Positions 36,688 through 47,693 of a stretch of 64,000 bases of DNA are shown here, piece by piece. Below the pieces are notes generated by a model that worked only from the letters and a program-made list of their open reading frames with translations, made no database searches and was not told the origin of the DNA. A program made the translations under genes and the position numbers. Position 1 is the stretch's first letter, and every line of letters begins with the position of its first letter. This stretch comes from Hydrogenovibrio crunogenus (GTDB lineage Bacteria; Pseudomonadota; Gammaproteobacteria; Thiomicrospirales; Thiomicrospiraceae): NCBI RefSeq assembly GCF_004786015.1, contig NZ_CP032096.1, positions 1,736,001-1,800,000 of the forward strand, written 5' to 3'.

Positions 36688-36712
36688 CGACATAACAAGA
36701 AAAAATGGGGGC

Positions 36713-37603
36713 TTATTTTTCCGTTACCGTTTCTAAAGCCGCTTTAATTTCATCTGGGGCATTAGCAATTGACATAAAACTACCTGACCCCATCATAGAA
36801 AGGCTCGGCCAATTAATCGCGATGCGAAACTTACCATTCAAAGCAATCGCTTCATCTTCATTCACTAAGATTTCATAAGGCAAGTGCGCAGCATGAGAAG
36901 TTCCATTCTGATCGATTTGCGTTAGGATATTTTTATCAGAGCCTTCGCCTTTTGCAAACGTCACACCAAAAACAGACATTTCTTTACCTGGAATATCAAT
37001 ACGGTAAACTTTTGTAACACCACCTTTACCTGCTGATAGACCGGATTCAATCGTGCTGATCGCTTCATCATAAGAACCATATTCAGCCAGCTCATCGATG
37101 TCATCAAAATAAGGCATCATAAACTTATAATGATATTCTCTTAATTCTTCAGCACTTAATGCAGACTCTGCACCGAATTCTTTTTGTTTACCTAGTGCTT
37201 TTTCCATTGCTGCTTGAACAGGTTCAATGTTCCCTTCCATTCGATAAACATTCCACATATAAACTGGGTTGGTGTAAGACACTTCTGTTTGACCACCACG
37301 TTTTACAATCGAAACACGCTCCATGGCACCGAAGCCACCATTTTTAGACTGTGCCGCCAATTGCTTTAAGGTTTCGTTAGTGACCACAATCACTTCGGTA
37401 TCAGCATTTGGTTTATAGGTTCCGACCACTTCAAATCCATTTTCTGTCAACGCGGATTTTGTTTTATCAGCGACCACTGAAACAGAGTCAGAGGAGGTTG
37501 TCCCTAGAACAAAAGGCATATAATTTGCAGCAAAGGCCGATGCTGAACTTGCCATTAAAGAAGCCGTTAGCAAACCTGCTAACCAAAAAGACTTAATTTT
37601 CAT
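36713..37603 (-). CDS. Exported protein of unknown function
   Basis: A 296-residue protein with a Sec signal peptide (MKIKSFWLAGLLTASLMASS, cleavage near AFA-AN). Mature region: two repeats with an alpha/beta pattern; the first begins YMPFVLGTTSSDSVSVVADK and contains VIVVTNETLKQLAAQSKNGG, the second ends FMSIANAPDEIKAALETVTEK. This resembles DUF302-like folds only faintly. No catalytic motif is apparent. It is flanked by terminators, hence its own transcription unit. A periplasmic role is likely; nothing more specific can be supported. Confidence 0.7.
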   Translation of the reverse strand: MKIKSFWLAGLLTASLMASSASAFAANYMPFVLGTTSSDSVSVVADKTKSALTENGFEVVGTYKPNADTEVIVVTNETLKQLAAQSKNGGFGAMERVSIVKRGGQTEVSYTNPVYMWNVYRMEGNIEPVQAAMEKALGKQKEFGAESALSAEELREYHYKFMMPYFDDIDELAEYGSYDEAISTIESGLSAGKGGVTKVYRIDIPGKEMSVFGVTFAKGEGSDKNILTQIDQNGTSHAAHLPYEILVNEDEAIALNGKFRIAINWPSLSMMGSGSFMSIANAPDEIKAALETVTEK

Positions 37604-37734
37604 GTAGAGTATCCATTTATCTTTTAAAAGGGTCTCTATTTTTATAAATTTTTTGATGGATTAAAAATTCAATTTATTTATGGTCAAATTAAGAAAATCG
37701 TAAAATGCTAATATATTTTTCTGAATGAATAAAA

Positions 37735-37756
37735 AAAGCGCCTAATAAGGCGCTTT
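37735..37756 (-). terminator. Terminator after the chemotaxis gene cluster
   Basis: AAAGCGCCT and AGGCGCTTT pair around 4 bases; a T run follows in the minus sense. It closes cheD-cheA-cheZ-like. Confidence 0.8.
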
Positions 37757-37785
37757 ACGTAAAATAATGCAAAATTGTTTAATGC

Positions 37786-38352
37786 TTAGAAAAACTCAAT
37801 TTCTTCTTCAACTTCTTCTGCGACATTCATTCTATCGCGCATTCGCGTCTTCATGATTTCAATCGCTTCTTCCGCAGGTTTTTCTTCATCAAAAATCAAT
37901 TCAAACAACTCTTCTTCCTCACGCATCGTGGTGCCTTTACGAACTTCTGACTTAAACGCTTCCCACTGCGCTTCATCTTTAGCATGCATTTCGTGCGATA
38001 CAATTTCAGCCAGGCCTGATAAGCCATGCGACACATGATTCAATCGTTGGCTTAATTTATCGTAAAATTGAAAGGCAATAATCGCTTGTTGCATTTTTTG
38101 CGCCAAGTCACCGGTTTGAACCAATAAAGACTGGTTGTGCTCTGCAATACCCGCAACATCATTCGACATCTCGGCAATTTTTTGGCTCGATAACTCAATC
38201 GCCTCGATGTGTTCAGACATATATGTAAAAGAATCAATCAAGGTATTAACCGAGTTATCTCCCTCTGAAATGGACAACTCTATCTGAGCAACCGATAAAT
38301 TTAAAACCATAATGGTTTCTTGAACTTCTTTTGCACCTAATGCGAATGGCAT
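37786..38352 (-). CDS. CheZ-like protein (DxxxQ motif)
   Basis: A 188-residue soluble, almost wholly helical protein. Residues 94-105 FQFYDKLSQRLN carry D98-x-x-x-Q102, the arrangement of the catalytic Asp and Gln by which CheZ dephosphorylates CheY, and the region before it has a long helix. The C-terminus is acidic with a final EEEIEFF, similar to the CheY-anchoring tail of CheZ in being acidic and aromatic. It is the last gene of cheD-cheA operon, which supports a chemotaxis role. It is shorter than E. coli CheZ (214) and only weakly similar, so the call is a family-level inference. Confidence 0.6.
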   Translation of the reverse strand: MPFALGAKEVQETIMVLNLSVAQIELSISEGDNSVNTLIDSFTYMSEHIEAIELSSQKIAEMSNDVAGIAEHNQSLLVQTGDLAQKMQQAIIAFQFYDKLSQRLNHVSHGLSGLAEIVSHEMHAKDEAQWEAFKSEVRKGTTMREEEELFELIFDEEKPAEEAIEIMKTRMRDRMNVAEEVEEEIEFF

Positions 38353-38394
38353 AAAACTCTCTAAACTCTCTTATTCTTTTTATTATCGTTAACT

Positions 38395-40497
38395 TTATGC
38401 AGCATTTGATTGTAGATTGCCACCCTTGTGGGAAGCCAGTGTCTCAGTGACATCCAAAATCAATGAAACCGTTCCATCCCCTAAGATAGTGGCACCGGCA
38501 ATGCTGCTGATTTTCATAAAGTTACTTTCTAAACTTTTAATCACGACTTGTTGTTGTCCAAGCAAATCATCCACAAAAATACCGGCACGTTTGCCGCCAT
38601 CTTCAACCACAACAAGCAGTCCTTCTTCTAAATCTGTTCTGGCATCTTTAATACCAAGCTTTTGGTGCAGACGAATAACCGGAATATAGCTATCTCTTAA
38701 CTTATAAAGCTCAGTCTGACCAGCAATACCTTTCACCAAAGATTTATCAACCTGGATCGATTCAACAATAGAAACCAGCGGGAAGACATAAGTCTCTGAT
38801 CCAACTTTCGCTAACTGCCCATCCAAAATGGCCAGTGTTAGAGGTAAACGAATCGTAAAGACACTTCCATGTCCTCTTTCTGTTTTCACTTCAACTGAGC
38901 CGCCTAGCCCTCGGATATTTCGACGAACCACATCCATACCAACACCACGCCCGGATACATCACTGATGACATCTGCAGTTGAAAAACCAGGATGGAAGAT
39001 CAAATCAATAATCTCTTCTTCCGACATCTTGTGATCTTCTTCAATCACCCCTTTTTCAATCGCTTTTTGGCGAACCTTATCAGCATTGATCCCGGCACCG
39101 TCATCTGTTATTTGAATCAGGATGTTGCCACCTTGATGGAAAGCGGCCATTTTTACAGTGCCAGTTTCAGCTTTACCGGCTTCCAATCGAACTTCTGGGG
39201 ACTCCACACCATGGTCAATCGAATTACGGACGATATGTACTAAAGGGTCCGTCAAGGCTTCCAACATGGTTTTATCCAGTTCGGTATTTTCCCCTTCCAT
39301 CACCAAGTTAATTGACTTTCCTAGCTTCTTGCTGACATCATGCACAATACGAGGCATACGGTTGAACGCAAAGCTCACTGGTAACATACGAATATTCATC
39401 ACACTTTCTTGGAGGTCTCGCGTATGTCGTTCGAGGTGGGTCAACCCTTCTTTAAGCTTATCGGCCCAATCAGAATCTTCATTTTGTTCAGCTTGCTCTC
39501 CAAACTGACTTAGCATTGATTGTGTAATAACCAGCTCACCAACCAAGTTCACTAGTTGATCAATTTTACTTAAATCGACACGAATCGAACTGTCTTGCTT
39601 AGGCGCACTCGCCGCTTGAGCAGGCTTGGCCGCTGATGCGGGTTTCTTAACTTCTGTTTTCGGTGTTGCAGAAGCTGCCGTTTCGGTGGCAACATTTTGT
39701 TGGGTAGCTTGCGTTGCAGGTTCTGCATTAGCCGTCGTTGACTCGGATGCGGTTATAGAAGGAGCCGTAATTCTGACTTCAGCACCATCCCCGTCAATCC
39801 ACTCAAATACTTCTTTGACATCTTCTTCATCAATGCCCTCACCTGTTAAGGTAACTTGCCACTTCAAGTGCAAATCTTCAGGGTTTAATTCATTTACATC
39901 AGGCAATGCAGAATCATCGACAGTAACCGAGATATCACCTAACGTTTCCAGTTCTCGGAAAATACGAATCGGTTCATTTCCTGTCTGCAACAATTCTTTT
40001 TCTGGAACCAAATCAATGACCCAAGAACCGGTACCTGTAGAGGCATTCGTTTGGTTTTCTTCAGGCGATTGCGCTTCAGGAGACGACGGCTCTGAACCAG
40101 CATCGACACTTCCGCCATTTAAAATGGCTTCCATGTCTTTTTGGACTTCACTGGCTCGGGCTTCATCAATTTCTTCATGGTTCTGCAAGCGCGTCATCAT
40201 GTCTCTAAGTACATCGACTGCTTGTAACATCGTATCTGTTGCTTCCTGAGTAACATCCCTACGGCCGTCACGCATTTCATCTAAGAGCGTTTCTAAAACA
40301 TGCGTGAAGTCGATAATTTCAGTGAATCCAAAGGTACCACTTCCACCCTTTATTGAGTGCGCTGCACGGAAAATTTCGTTAATTTTTTCATTATCAGGCG
40401 TTCCTGGCGACAAGTCCAGAAGGCCGGCTTCCATCACATCCAGTCCTTCAAAACTTTCTTCTAGGTAAGTCTGGCGAAAAGTTTCCATCATGTCCAT
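38395..40497 (-). CDS. cheA: Chemotaxis histidine kinase CheA
   Basis: CheA autophosphorylates at a histidine and passes the phosphate to CheY and CheB. The 700-residue protein has an Hpt domain with AAHSIKGGSGTFGF (H48), a Ser/Thr/Glu-rich linker, a region around 150-245 that may be a P2-like domain (LVPEKELLQTGNEPIRIFRE), another Ala-rich linker, the P3 dimerisation helix pair starting SKIDQLVNLVGELVITQSML, the HATPase (VRNSIDHGVESPEVR, DDGAGINADKVR, DVISDVSGRGVGMDVVRRNI) and the CheW-like domain. The neighbours are cheD and a CheZ-like gene; no cheY, cheW, cheR, cheB or receptor gene occurs here. Confidence 0.95.
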   Translation of the reverse strand: MDMMETFRQTYLEESFEGLDVMEAGLLDLSPGTPDNEKINEIFRAAHSIKGGSGTFGFTEIIDFTHVLETLLDEMRDGRRDVTQEATDTMLQAVDVLRDMMTRLQNHEEIDEARASEVQKDMEAILNGGSVDAGSEPSSPEAQSPEENQTNASTGTGSWVIDLVPEKELLQTGNEPIRIFRELETLGDISVTVDDSALPDVNELNPEDLHLKWQVTLTGEGIDEEDVKEVFEWIDGDGAEVRITAPSITASESTTANAEPATQATQQNVATETAASATPKTEVKKPASAAKPAQAASAPKQDSSIRVDLSKIDQLVNLVGELVITQSMLSQFGEQAEQNEDSDWADKLKEGLTHLERHTRDLQESVMNIRMLPVSFAFNRMPRIVHDVSKKLGKSINLVMEGENTELDKTMLEALTDPLVHIVRNSIDHGVESPEVRLEAGKAETGTVKMAAFHQGGNILIQITDDGAGINADKVRQKAIEKGVIEEDHKMSEEEIIDLIFHPGFSTADVISDVSGRGVGMDVVRRNIRGLGGSVEVKTERGHGSVFTIRLPLTLAILDGQLAKVGSETYVFPLVSIVESIQVDKSLVKGIAGQTELYKLRDSYIPVIRLHQKLGIKDARTDLEEGLLVVVEDGGKRAGIFVDDLLGQQQVVIKSLESNFMKISSIAGATILGDGTVSLILDVTETLASHKGGNLQSNAA

Positions 40498-40509
40498 AGT
40501 ATGGTTTCC

Positions 40510-41085
40510 TCAGAAAAGTTCTACATCACCCTCAACAGGTTTTGATCCAATATTATTAATATAACGGCTTTCTTCAGCAGCTAATGATTGATTGTGCATC
40601 GCATTCAAACGCCGAACTCTAACTCTACCCGAGTTTGGATAATATAAAATTTTTCGAGGATAAACATCTCCGATATCCTGCGAAACAATTTTAAACCCTT
40701 CGGTATAGATATAATCAAAAGCAAAGCCAATATTGTACCAACCGATATTGGTAGTGGAGCTCATGATGCGTCCCCCACCAAATAATTTAAATTCAAGCCG
40801 TTCTCTTCTAGCGCCTGCGTTAAGCAACGCGTTGACTAAATTTTCCATGGCATAGTTGCCATAACGGTTCGCATCAGATAGTTCAGAAGCACCTGTGGAG
40901 TTTTTATCAACAGGCAACATAAAATGATTCATTCCACCGACGCCTGTGACGGGGTCTCTGACACAAGCAGAAATACAGGAACCCAGCACCGTTTCTATAC
41001 GTTCATTATCTTTGGTAACGTAAAATTCACCCGGCAAAATCTTATATGTTGTTATTCCTTCAGCTGGATCCACACTTTTTTGCAT
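40510..41085 (-). CDS. cheD: Chemoreceptor glutamine deamidase CheD
   Basis: CheD deamidates glutamines in chemoreceptors and tunes CheA output. The 191-residue protein has VLGSCISACVRDPVTGVGGMNHFMLP (C32-His catalytic pair within), and a GSKPVEGDVELF ending. It is 12 bases before cheA and is the first gene of the operon. CheD with a CheZ-like protein in one operon is uncommon, because CheD often works with CheC. A weak FliA-type promoter lies just upstream. Confidence 0.92.
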   Translation of the reverse strand: MQKSVDPAEGITTYKILPGEFYVTKDNERIETVLGSCISACVRDPVTGVGGMNHFMLPVDKNSTGASELSDANRYGNYAMENLVNALLNAGARRERLEFKLFGGGRIMSSTTNIGWYNIGFAFDYIYTEGFKIVSQDIGDVYPRKILYYPNSGRVRVRRLNAMHNQSLAAEESRYINNIGSKPVEGDVELF

Positions 41086-41098
41086 AATTCGGCAAAAC

Positions 41099-41124
41099 CT
41101 ATCTGCGATTAATTTTTGCTTTTA
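41099..41124 (-). promoter_or_regulatory. Possible sigma28 (FliA) promoter of the che operon
   Basis: On the minus strand TAAA (41121-41124), 14 bases, GCAGATAG (41099-41106), 6 of 8 matches to GCCGATAA, starting about 14 bases before the cheD ATG. The spacer is one base shorter than ideal and the site lies very close to the start codon, so this is a weak call. Confidence 0.25.
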
Positions 41125-41203
41125 TCTTTATTCTTTTTATAACAGTTATACTCGCATTTATTCCCATAAGTGGCAAGTATTTGTTTCACGACTTTTACGA
41201 AAA

Positions 41204-41704
41204 TTAGCGAGCTTTTTTCTTTTCTAGACGCCTTCTACGAAAGAATCCACTCAGCATTTCACTGGCTTCGGATTCTAAAACGCCAAAGTCTGTTTTAACT
41301 TGGTGATTTAGCCTTGGTTCTTGCACCAAATTGATCAAAGAACCCGCCGCCCCTGTCCTGAAATCCTTAGCCGCAATGACCAACCTTTTTAATCGAGCAT
41401 GAACCATTGCGCCGGCACACATCGGACACGGCTCTAATGTTACATATAAGGTTAAATCATTTAAACGATAGTTTTCTTCTTCTGCTCCAGCCTTCCGTAA
41501 AGCGACCACTTCAGCGTGCGCTGTCGGGTCATGAGTTTGAATGGTTTGATTCCATCCCTCAGCAATCAACTCAAAATCTTTAACCAATACCGCACCTACA
41601 GGGATTTCACCTTGTTGTTCGGCTTTTTTAGCTAATGACATCGCATGAGTCATCCAGAAAACATCTTGTTCAGAAGCAGAAAGTGTCTCAGAAACGGTTA
41701 ACAT
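41204..41704 (-). CDS. tadA: tRNA-specific adenosine deaminase
   Basis: TadA converts adenosine-34 to inosine in tRNA-Arg(ACG). The 166-residue protein has the zinc-binding motifs HAEVVAL (H and catalytic E) and EPCPMCAGAM (two Cys), plus the typical VLVKDFELIAEGWNQTIQTH region. Slightly longer than the smallest forms owing to a basic tail ending FFRRRRLEKKKAR. It is 70 bases upstream of a terminator-separated guaA on the same strand. Confidence 0.95.
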   Translation of the reverse strand: MLTVSETLSASEQDVFWMTHAMSLAKKAEQQGEIPVGAVLVKDFELIAEGWNQTIQTHDPTAHAEVVALRKAGAEEENYRLNDLTLYVTLEPCPMCAGAMVHARLKRLVIAAKDFRTGAAGSLINLVQEPRLNHQVKTDFGVLESEASEMLSGFFRRRRLEKKKAR

Positions 41705-41730
41705 AAGAATAATAAAGTCGGTGTTTAAAA

Positions 41731-41768
41731 AAAACGCCTCTTAAAACAAGTGTTCTAAGAGGCGTTTT
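41731..41768 (-). terminator. Terminator after guaA
   Basis: AAAACGCCTCTTA and TAAGAGGCGTTTT pair (13-bp stem), loop about 12 nt; T run on the minus-strand side. Confidence 0.85.
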
Positions 41769-41773
41769 CAAGA

Positions 41774-43354
41774 TTATTCCCACTCAATCGTGGCAGGCGG
41801 TTTACTGGAAATATCATACGTTACTCGTGTAATACGAGGAATTTCGTTAATGATACGGTTAGAAACCTTTTCCAGGAAATCGTAAGGAAGGTGAGCCCAA
41901 CGAGCGGTCATGAAATCAATTGTTTCAACAGCTCTTAGCGATACCACATAATCATAGCGACGGGCATCTCCAACCACGCCAACAGATTTAACAGGCAAGA
42001 AAACGGTAAATGCTTGAGAAGTTTTATCATACAAGTCAGCGGCTCTGAGCTCTTCAATAAAGATATGATCCGCTAAACGCAGAATGTCAGCATATTCTTT
42101 TTTAACTTCACCTAAAATTCGAACCCCAAGACCTGGACCAGGGAATGGATGGCGGTAAACCATATCTGAAGGTAAGCCTAACGCAACCCCCAACTTACGA
42201 ACCTCATCTTTAAACAATTCTCTCAAAGGCTCCAGTAACTCCAGTTTCATATCCTCTGGCAAACCACCCACATTGTGATGCGATTTGATGACTTTGGCTT
42301 TTCCAGTCTTCGAGCCAGCCGATTCGATAACATCCGGATAAATCGTTCCTTGAGCCAACCATTTCACACCAGTCAATTTAGCCGATTCTTGATCAAACAT
42401 TTCAATAAATGCATGCCCAATAATCTTACGCTTCTTCTCAGGATCCGCTTCTCCGGCCAATGCGTTCATAAAATAATCTTCCGCATCCACACGAATCACC
42501 TTAATCCCCATATTCTCAGCAAACATGGACATCACCTGATCGCCCTCTTTATGACGTAACAGACCGTGATCGACAAAAACACACGTCAATTGCTTACCAA
42601 TCGCCTTATGCAACAAGGCGGCCACCACCGAAGAGTCCACGCCACCAGACAGTCCTAGCAACACTTCATCAGACCCCACTTGTTGGCGAATACGCGCAAT
42701 GCTGTCATCAATGATGTTTTCAGTTGTCCAAAGTTTTTCACAACCACACAGGTCAACCACAAAACGTTCAATCATGCGTTGGCCTTGTGTGGTATGAGTG
42801 ACTTCCGGATGAAATTGAATACCATAAAAGTCTTTTTCTTCATTAGCCATACCGGCAATCGGGCAATTGCCTGTTGAAGCCATCAATTTAAACCCTTCTG
42901 GCAGTACATCCACACGGTCACCATGAGACATCCAAACATCCAACATGCCATAACCTTCCGGTGTAACATGGTCTTCAATATCTTTTAATAACTTAGTATG
43001 TCCGTGAGCTCGAACTTGAGCATAACCATATTCATGTTCAGTAGCATTAATCACTTTCCCGCCTAACTGCTCAGCCATGGTTTGCATACCGTAGCAAATC
43101 CCTAGGACAGGTACACCTAACTCAAACACTTCTGTGGGCGCAACTGGAGCATCGTTACCTGTGACGGTTTCTGGACCACCAGATAAAATAATACCTCTTG
43201 CGCCAAACTTGACAATATCCTCAACATCAATATCCCATGGCTCTACTTCACAATACACCCCGATTTCTCGAATACGTCGAGCGATCAACTGTGTGTATTG
43301 AGATCCAAAGTCTAGAATTAAAATGCGATGTTCATGAATGTTGTTTTGTGACAT
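41774..43354 (-). CDS. guaA: GMP synthase (glutamine-hydrolysing)
   Basis: GuaA aminates XMP to GMP. The 526-residue enzyme has a class I glutamine amidotransferase domain ([17 protein letters not shown]; nucleophile Cys in [15 protein letters not shown]; His and Glu in [10 protein letters not shown]), the PP-loop ATP pyrophosphatase domain ([26 protein letters not shown] at about 235) and the dimerisation domain ending KPPATIEWE. It follows guaB by about 64 bases on the same strand, the standard guaBA order. Confidence 0.98.
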   Translation of the reverse strand: MSQNNIHEHRILILDFGSQYTQLIARRIREIGVYCEVEPWDIDVEDIVKFGARGIILSGGPETVTGNDAPVAPTEVFELGVPVLGICYGMQTMAEQLGGKVINATEHEYGYAQVRAHGHTKLLKDIEDHVTPEGYGMLDVWMSHGDRVDVLPEGFKLMASTGNCPIAGMANEEKDFYGIQFHPEVTHTTQGQRMIERFVVDLCGCEKLWTTENIIDDSIARIRQQVGSDEVLLGLSGGVDSSVVAALLHKAIGKQLTCVFVDHGLLRHKEGDQVMSMFAENMGIKVIRVDAEDYFMNALAGEADPEKKRKIIGHAFIEMFDQESAKLTGVKWLAQGTIYPDVIESAGSKTGKAKVIKSHHNVGGLPEDMKLELLEPLRELFKDEVRKLGVALGLPSDMVYRHPFPGPGLGVRILGEVKKEYADILRLADHIFIEELRAADLYDKTSQAFTVFLPVKSVGVVGDARRYDYVVSLRAVETIDFMTARWAHLPYDFLEKVSNRIINEIPRITRVTYDISSKPPATIEWE

Positions 43355-43418
43355 AAGTTATCCAGTAAAAATAAAGTAATCGTGTTTCTTGTCGTAAAAA
43401 TTTGAGTCGAATAATCTA

Positions 43419-45217
<1,799 letters not shown>

Positions 45218-45550
45218 ATGAAAAAATTACTAGTGAGTGCTGCTGTTATTGCAACTTTGTCTTTAGGCGCATGTTCAAGTAACCAATCAAAATCCGCTTC
45301 ATCTTATGATAGCGTTATTTCTGAAGCAACTTCTACCCATGCTATTGCTAAGAAAAATGGTTATGTTTGGAAACAGAAGAAAATGAAAAAAGCTTATGTT
45401 GACCACTACATCGCTAAAGCTGAAGCAGCTAAGAAAAAAGGGGATGACAAAGCCGCTATGAAATATGCGAATGAAGCCCTTAAGACAGCTAAAGCAGAAG
45501 TTCACCAAATGAAAGAATATGCAGACTTAAAACCTGCTTGGATTAAATAA
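45218..45550 (+). CDS. Small lysine-rich lipoprotein, SoxXA-binding-like
   Basis: A 110-residue lipoprotein with signal MKKLLVSAAVIATLSLGAC (lipobox LGAC) and a mature part of charged helices with the pattern KNGYVWKQKKMKKAYVDHYI, AKAEAAKKKGDDKAAMKYAN and EALKTAKAEVHQMKEYADLK. This helical, Gly-Asp-containing build resembles the SoxXA-binding (SoxK/SAXB) proteins of thiosulfate oxidisers, which would fit a sulfur oxidiser, but no sox gene is nearby and the match is from memory of the pattern. It has a strong SD (TTGGAGG). A perfect palindromic terminator follows. Confidence 0.55.
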   Translation: MKKLLVSAAVIATLSLGACSSNQSKSASSYDSVISEATSTHAIAKKNGYVWKQKKMKKAYVDHYIAKAEAAKKKGDDKAAMKYANEALKTAKAEVHQMKEYADLKPAWIK

Positions 45551-45568
45551 TTCTATTCATCATTGCTG

Positions 45569-45597
45569 AAAAAACCGCCAGGCCTGGCGGTTTTTTT
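45569..45597. terminator. Perfect 28-bp palindromic terminator with CCAGGCCTGG
   Basis: AAAAAACCGCCAGG and its complement meet at the centre between convergent genes; T run of seven. The longest perfect copy of the dispersed element in the window. The 10-mer is at 45578-45587. Confidence 0.85.
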
Positions 45598-45609
45598 ATG
45601 TCTATCGTT

Positions 45610-46275
45610 TCACTTTCCGTTTAAGTACTGTTCATCGGTAAAACAGCTGACCCATTCCGGCTTCATCAACACTAAAGCCAACAGCAACATTGCATTCACA
45701 AAGCCTTCCGGTATAGCCATCAAAGGAATATAAGGAATAAAAGACTGTTCAAGCGTTTCAATCGACTGAACACCGCTCCATGTCATCACAACAGCTGACA
45801 ATGCCAACGTCACAATCGACGCGATACCGGCAGCCAAAAATCCATTTAACAGGATAAAGACAAAGAAATTGCGCTCCAGATAACGATAGGACCAAATGGC
45901 AATCCACCAAACAACAAGTATCGGAATCACTCCCATCAAAACAGCATTAAGCCCAAAAGCCAACTCCCCAGCATTCCCTAAAACGGTTACGCCCAACAAG
46001 GCAAAACTCATCGAAATCATCGCAAATTGTGCGCCAAACATTAAGGTGATTAGAGCGGCCATCAACAAATGAAACGTTAATCCGCTACCAATAGAAGCGC
46101 CAGAATTCCATAAAAGAAAGACAATGACGGTTGCGCCAAGAAAAACATGTTGCGACTCTTTATCCAGAACTTTATGCCAAGGTGCCGTTTTTAAACTCCA
46201 AACCATAGCCAGAAAATAGAGCACCCCTCCACTCAAGAGCCAAATCCATGAAAGTCCGTCATCTTGAAGATTCAT
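45610..46275 (-). CDS. CbiM-like ECF transporter permease
   Basis: A 221-residue membrane protein (ATG 46275 with GAGGTG six bases upstream; a longer frame reaches 46326) with six or seven hydrophobic segments. FLAMVWSLKTAPW, GLTFHLLMAALITLMFG, LGVTVLGNAGELAFG and the C-terminal PEGFVNAMLLLALVL match the CbiM family of energy-coupling-factor substrate components for cobalt or nickel. No CbiN, CbiQ or CbiO gene is adjacent, so the remaining subunits are elsewhere or it works alone, as some solitary CbiM-like proteins do. Nickel or cobalt would serve hydrogenase, urease or B12 enzymes; this is inference. Confidence 0.75.
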   Translation of the reverse strand: MNLQDDGLSWIWLLSGGVLYFLAMVWSLKTAPWHKVLDKESQHVFLGATVIVFLLWNSGASIGSGLTFHLLMAALITLMFGAQFAMISMSFALLGVTVLGNAGELAFGLNAVLMGVIPILVVWWIAIWSYRYLERNFFVFILLNGFLAAGIASIVTLALSAVVMTWSGVQSIETLEQSFIPYIPLMAIPEGFVNAMLLLALVLMKPEWVSCFTDEQYLNGK

Positions 46276-46380
46276 AACACACCTCAATTCATTACGAAAT
46301 TCTTTATATCTTACTGAGAAAACCACTCAAATAGATTATTATTCTACCTTTACCCAAAACAGAGTTTTCAATTTAGTTCT

Positions 46381-46794
46381 ATGCAAGCTTTTAAAATCCT
46401 CTTTGCGTTCCTTTACGATCTATTATTACTATGCGCTGTCTGGTTCATTGCAACCCTGCCGTTCGTCCTATGGCAAGGCCCAGGTTTCCAAGAAAGACCG
46501 ACTGCGTTATTGGCATTCCAAGTGTATTTATTGGCCATCACTTATGTTTACCTCACCTATTTCTGGGTTTTAAATGGACAAACACCAGGCTTAAGAGTGT
46601 GGCATTTAAGATTGATTCGTCAAGACAATTACATCATGACACGACATAATGCCAACCTGAGATTTATTACAGGAATCTTACTTTTCCCTATTGGCTGGAT
46701 TGGACTTTTTCTCTCCCCACAAAAGCAAACTTTGCAGGATTTGATTTCAAAGACTAAAATAGTGCCCTCTCAAAAAATGGAATCCGCTCAATGA
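46381..46794 (+). CDS. RDD family membrane protein
   Basis: A 137-residue protein with four predicted membrane segments (about 5-25, 40-60, 85-95 weak, 98-112). The pattern FLYDLLLLCAVWFIATLPFV, YFWVLNGQTPGLRVWHLRLI and TLQDLISKTKIVP matches the RDD domain (conserved Arg/Asp/Asp). The family has been linked to Na+ transport in one case, otherwise function is open. Its stop overlaps the serB start by four bases (ATGA), so the two are translationally coupled, a pairing seen in some gammaproteobacteria without clear meaning. Confidence 0.78.
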   Translation: MQAFKILFAFLYDLLLLCAVWFIATLPFVLWQGPGFQERPTALLAFQVYLLAITYVYLTYFWVLNGQTPGLRVWHLRLIRQDNYIMTRHNANLRFITGILLFPIGWIGLFLSPQKQTLQDLISKTKIVPSQKMESAQ

Positions 46795-47618
46795 CGACAA
46801 TTATTATTCATGAAAACGCTTTAACCTTCGAACAAAGCAATCAAATCAAGCGTGCCCTAGCGGTTCCCGAAAAAGTAGACAACCATTTTCGCGTGACCGT
46901 AGACGAATGTTCTGCCGAAAAAATTGCTGAGTTGTCGGAAAAGTTGTCCATCGACATGAATATCCTACCTGAGCATTTTAATGCTGGCGACATTAAGCTC
47001 CTCATCAGCGATATGGATTCAACCCTTATCGGCATTGAGTGTGTTGACGAAATCGCCGACATGATGGATTTAAAACCTCAGGTATCGGAAATTACCGAAG
47101 CAGCGATGCGGGGAGAGCTTAATTTTGAATCTTCTTTGACTAAACGCGTTGCCTTACTCAAAGGCTTGAATACCTCAGCATTGCAAAAAGTGTTTGATGA
47201 ACGGCTATTTCTAAACCCAGGGGCCGAAACTTGGATTGCAGGGTTGAAAGAAAAAAATATTGCCTTTGCTTTGGTTTCTGGAGGGTTCACTTTTTTCACC
47301 GATCGTTTGAAAAAACAACTGGAACTCGACTATGCAAGAGCCAACATTCTTGATGAAGCAGAAGGATGTTTAACAGGAAAAATCCAAGGTGACATTGTTG
47401 GTGCTGAAGCCAAGGCGGCTTTTTTACAAGAAATTTGCAACGAACTAGGCATCAGCTTGAATCAAACCATCGCCATTGGAGATGGTGCCAATGACTTGCT
47501 GATGATGAATGAGGCGGGCTTAAGCATCGCTTACCATGCCAAACCGAAAGTACAGACGCAATCAGATGTCGCCATCAATCGTGGCGGACTAGATAAAGTA
47601 TTGGATTTTTTAGCGTAA
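46791..47618 (+). CDS. serB: Phosphoserine phosphatase
   Basis: SerB makes L-serine from phosphoserine, the last step of the phosphorylated pathway. The 275-residue protein has a short N-terminal domain (1-70) followed by the HAD fold with ISDMDSTLIGIECVDEIADM (nucleophile D74, acid D76), the SGGFTFFTDRL motif II and the IAIGDGANDLLMM motif IV. It overlaps the RDD gene upstream by four bases and ends before a terminator shared with the convergent MBL gene. Confidence 0.95.
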   Translation: MTTIIIHENALTFEQSNQIKRALAVPEKVDNHFRVTVDECSAEKIAELSEKLSIDMNILPEHFNAGDIKLLISDMDSTLIGIECVDEIADMMDLKPQVSEITEAAMRGELNFESSLTKRVALLKGLNTSALQKVFDERLFLNPGAETWIAGLKEKNIAFALVSGGFTFFTDRLKKQLELDYARANILDEAEGCLTGKIQGDIVGAEAKAAFLQEICNELGISLNQTIAIGDGANDLLMMNEAGLSIAYHAKPKVQTQSDVAINRGGLDKVLDFLA

Positions 47619-47639
47619 AAATCAAACTCAAGACATAAA

Positions 47640-47666
47640 AAAACCGACTGAATAAAGTCGGTTTTT
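47640..47666. terminator. Terminator after serB
   Basis: AAAACCGACT and AGTCGGTTTT form a 9-10-bp stem with a 5-nt loop, flanked by A and T runs; shared by convergent genes. Confidence 0.8.
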
Positions 47667-47693
47667 TAATATTCAAGCCAATTTACTCAAGTT

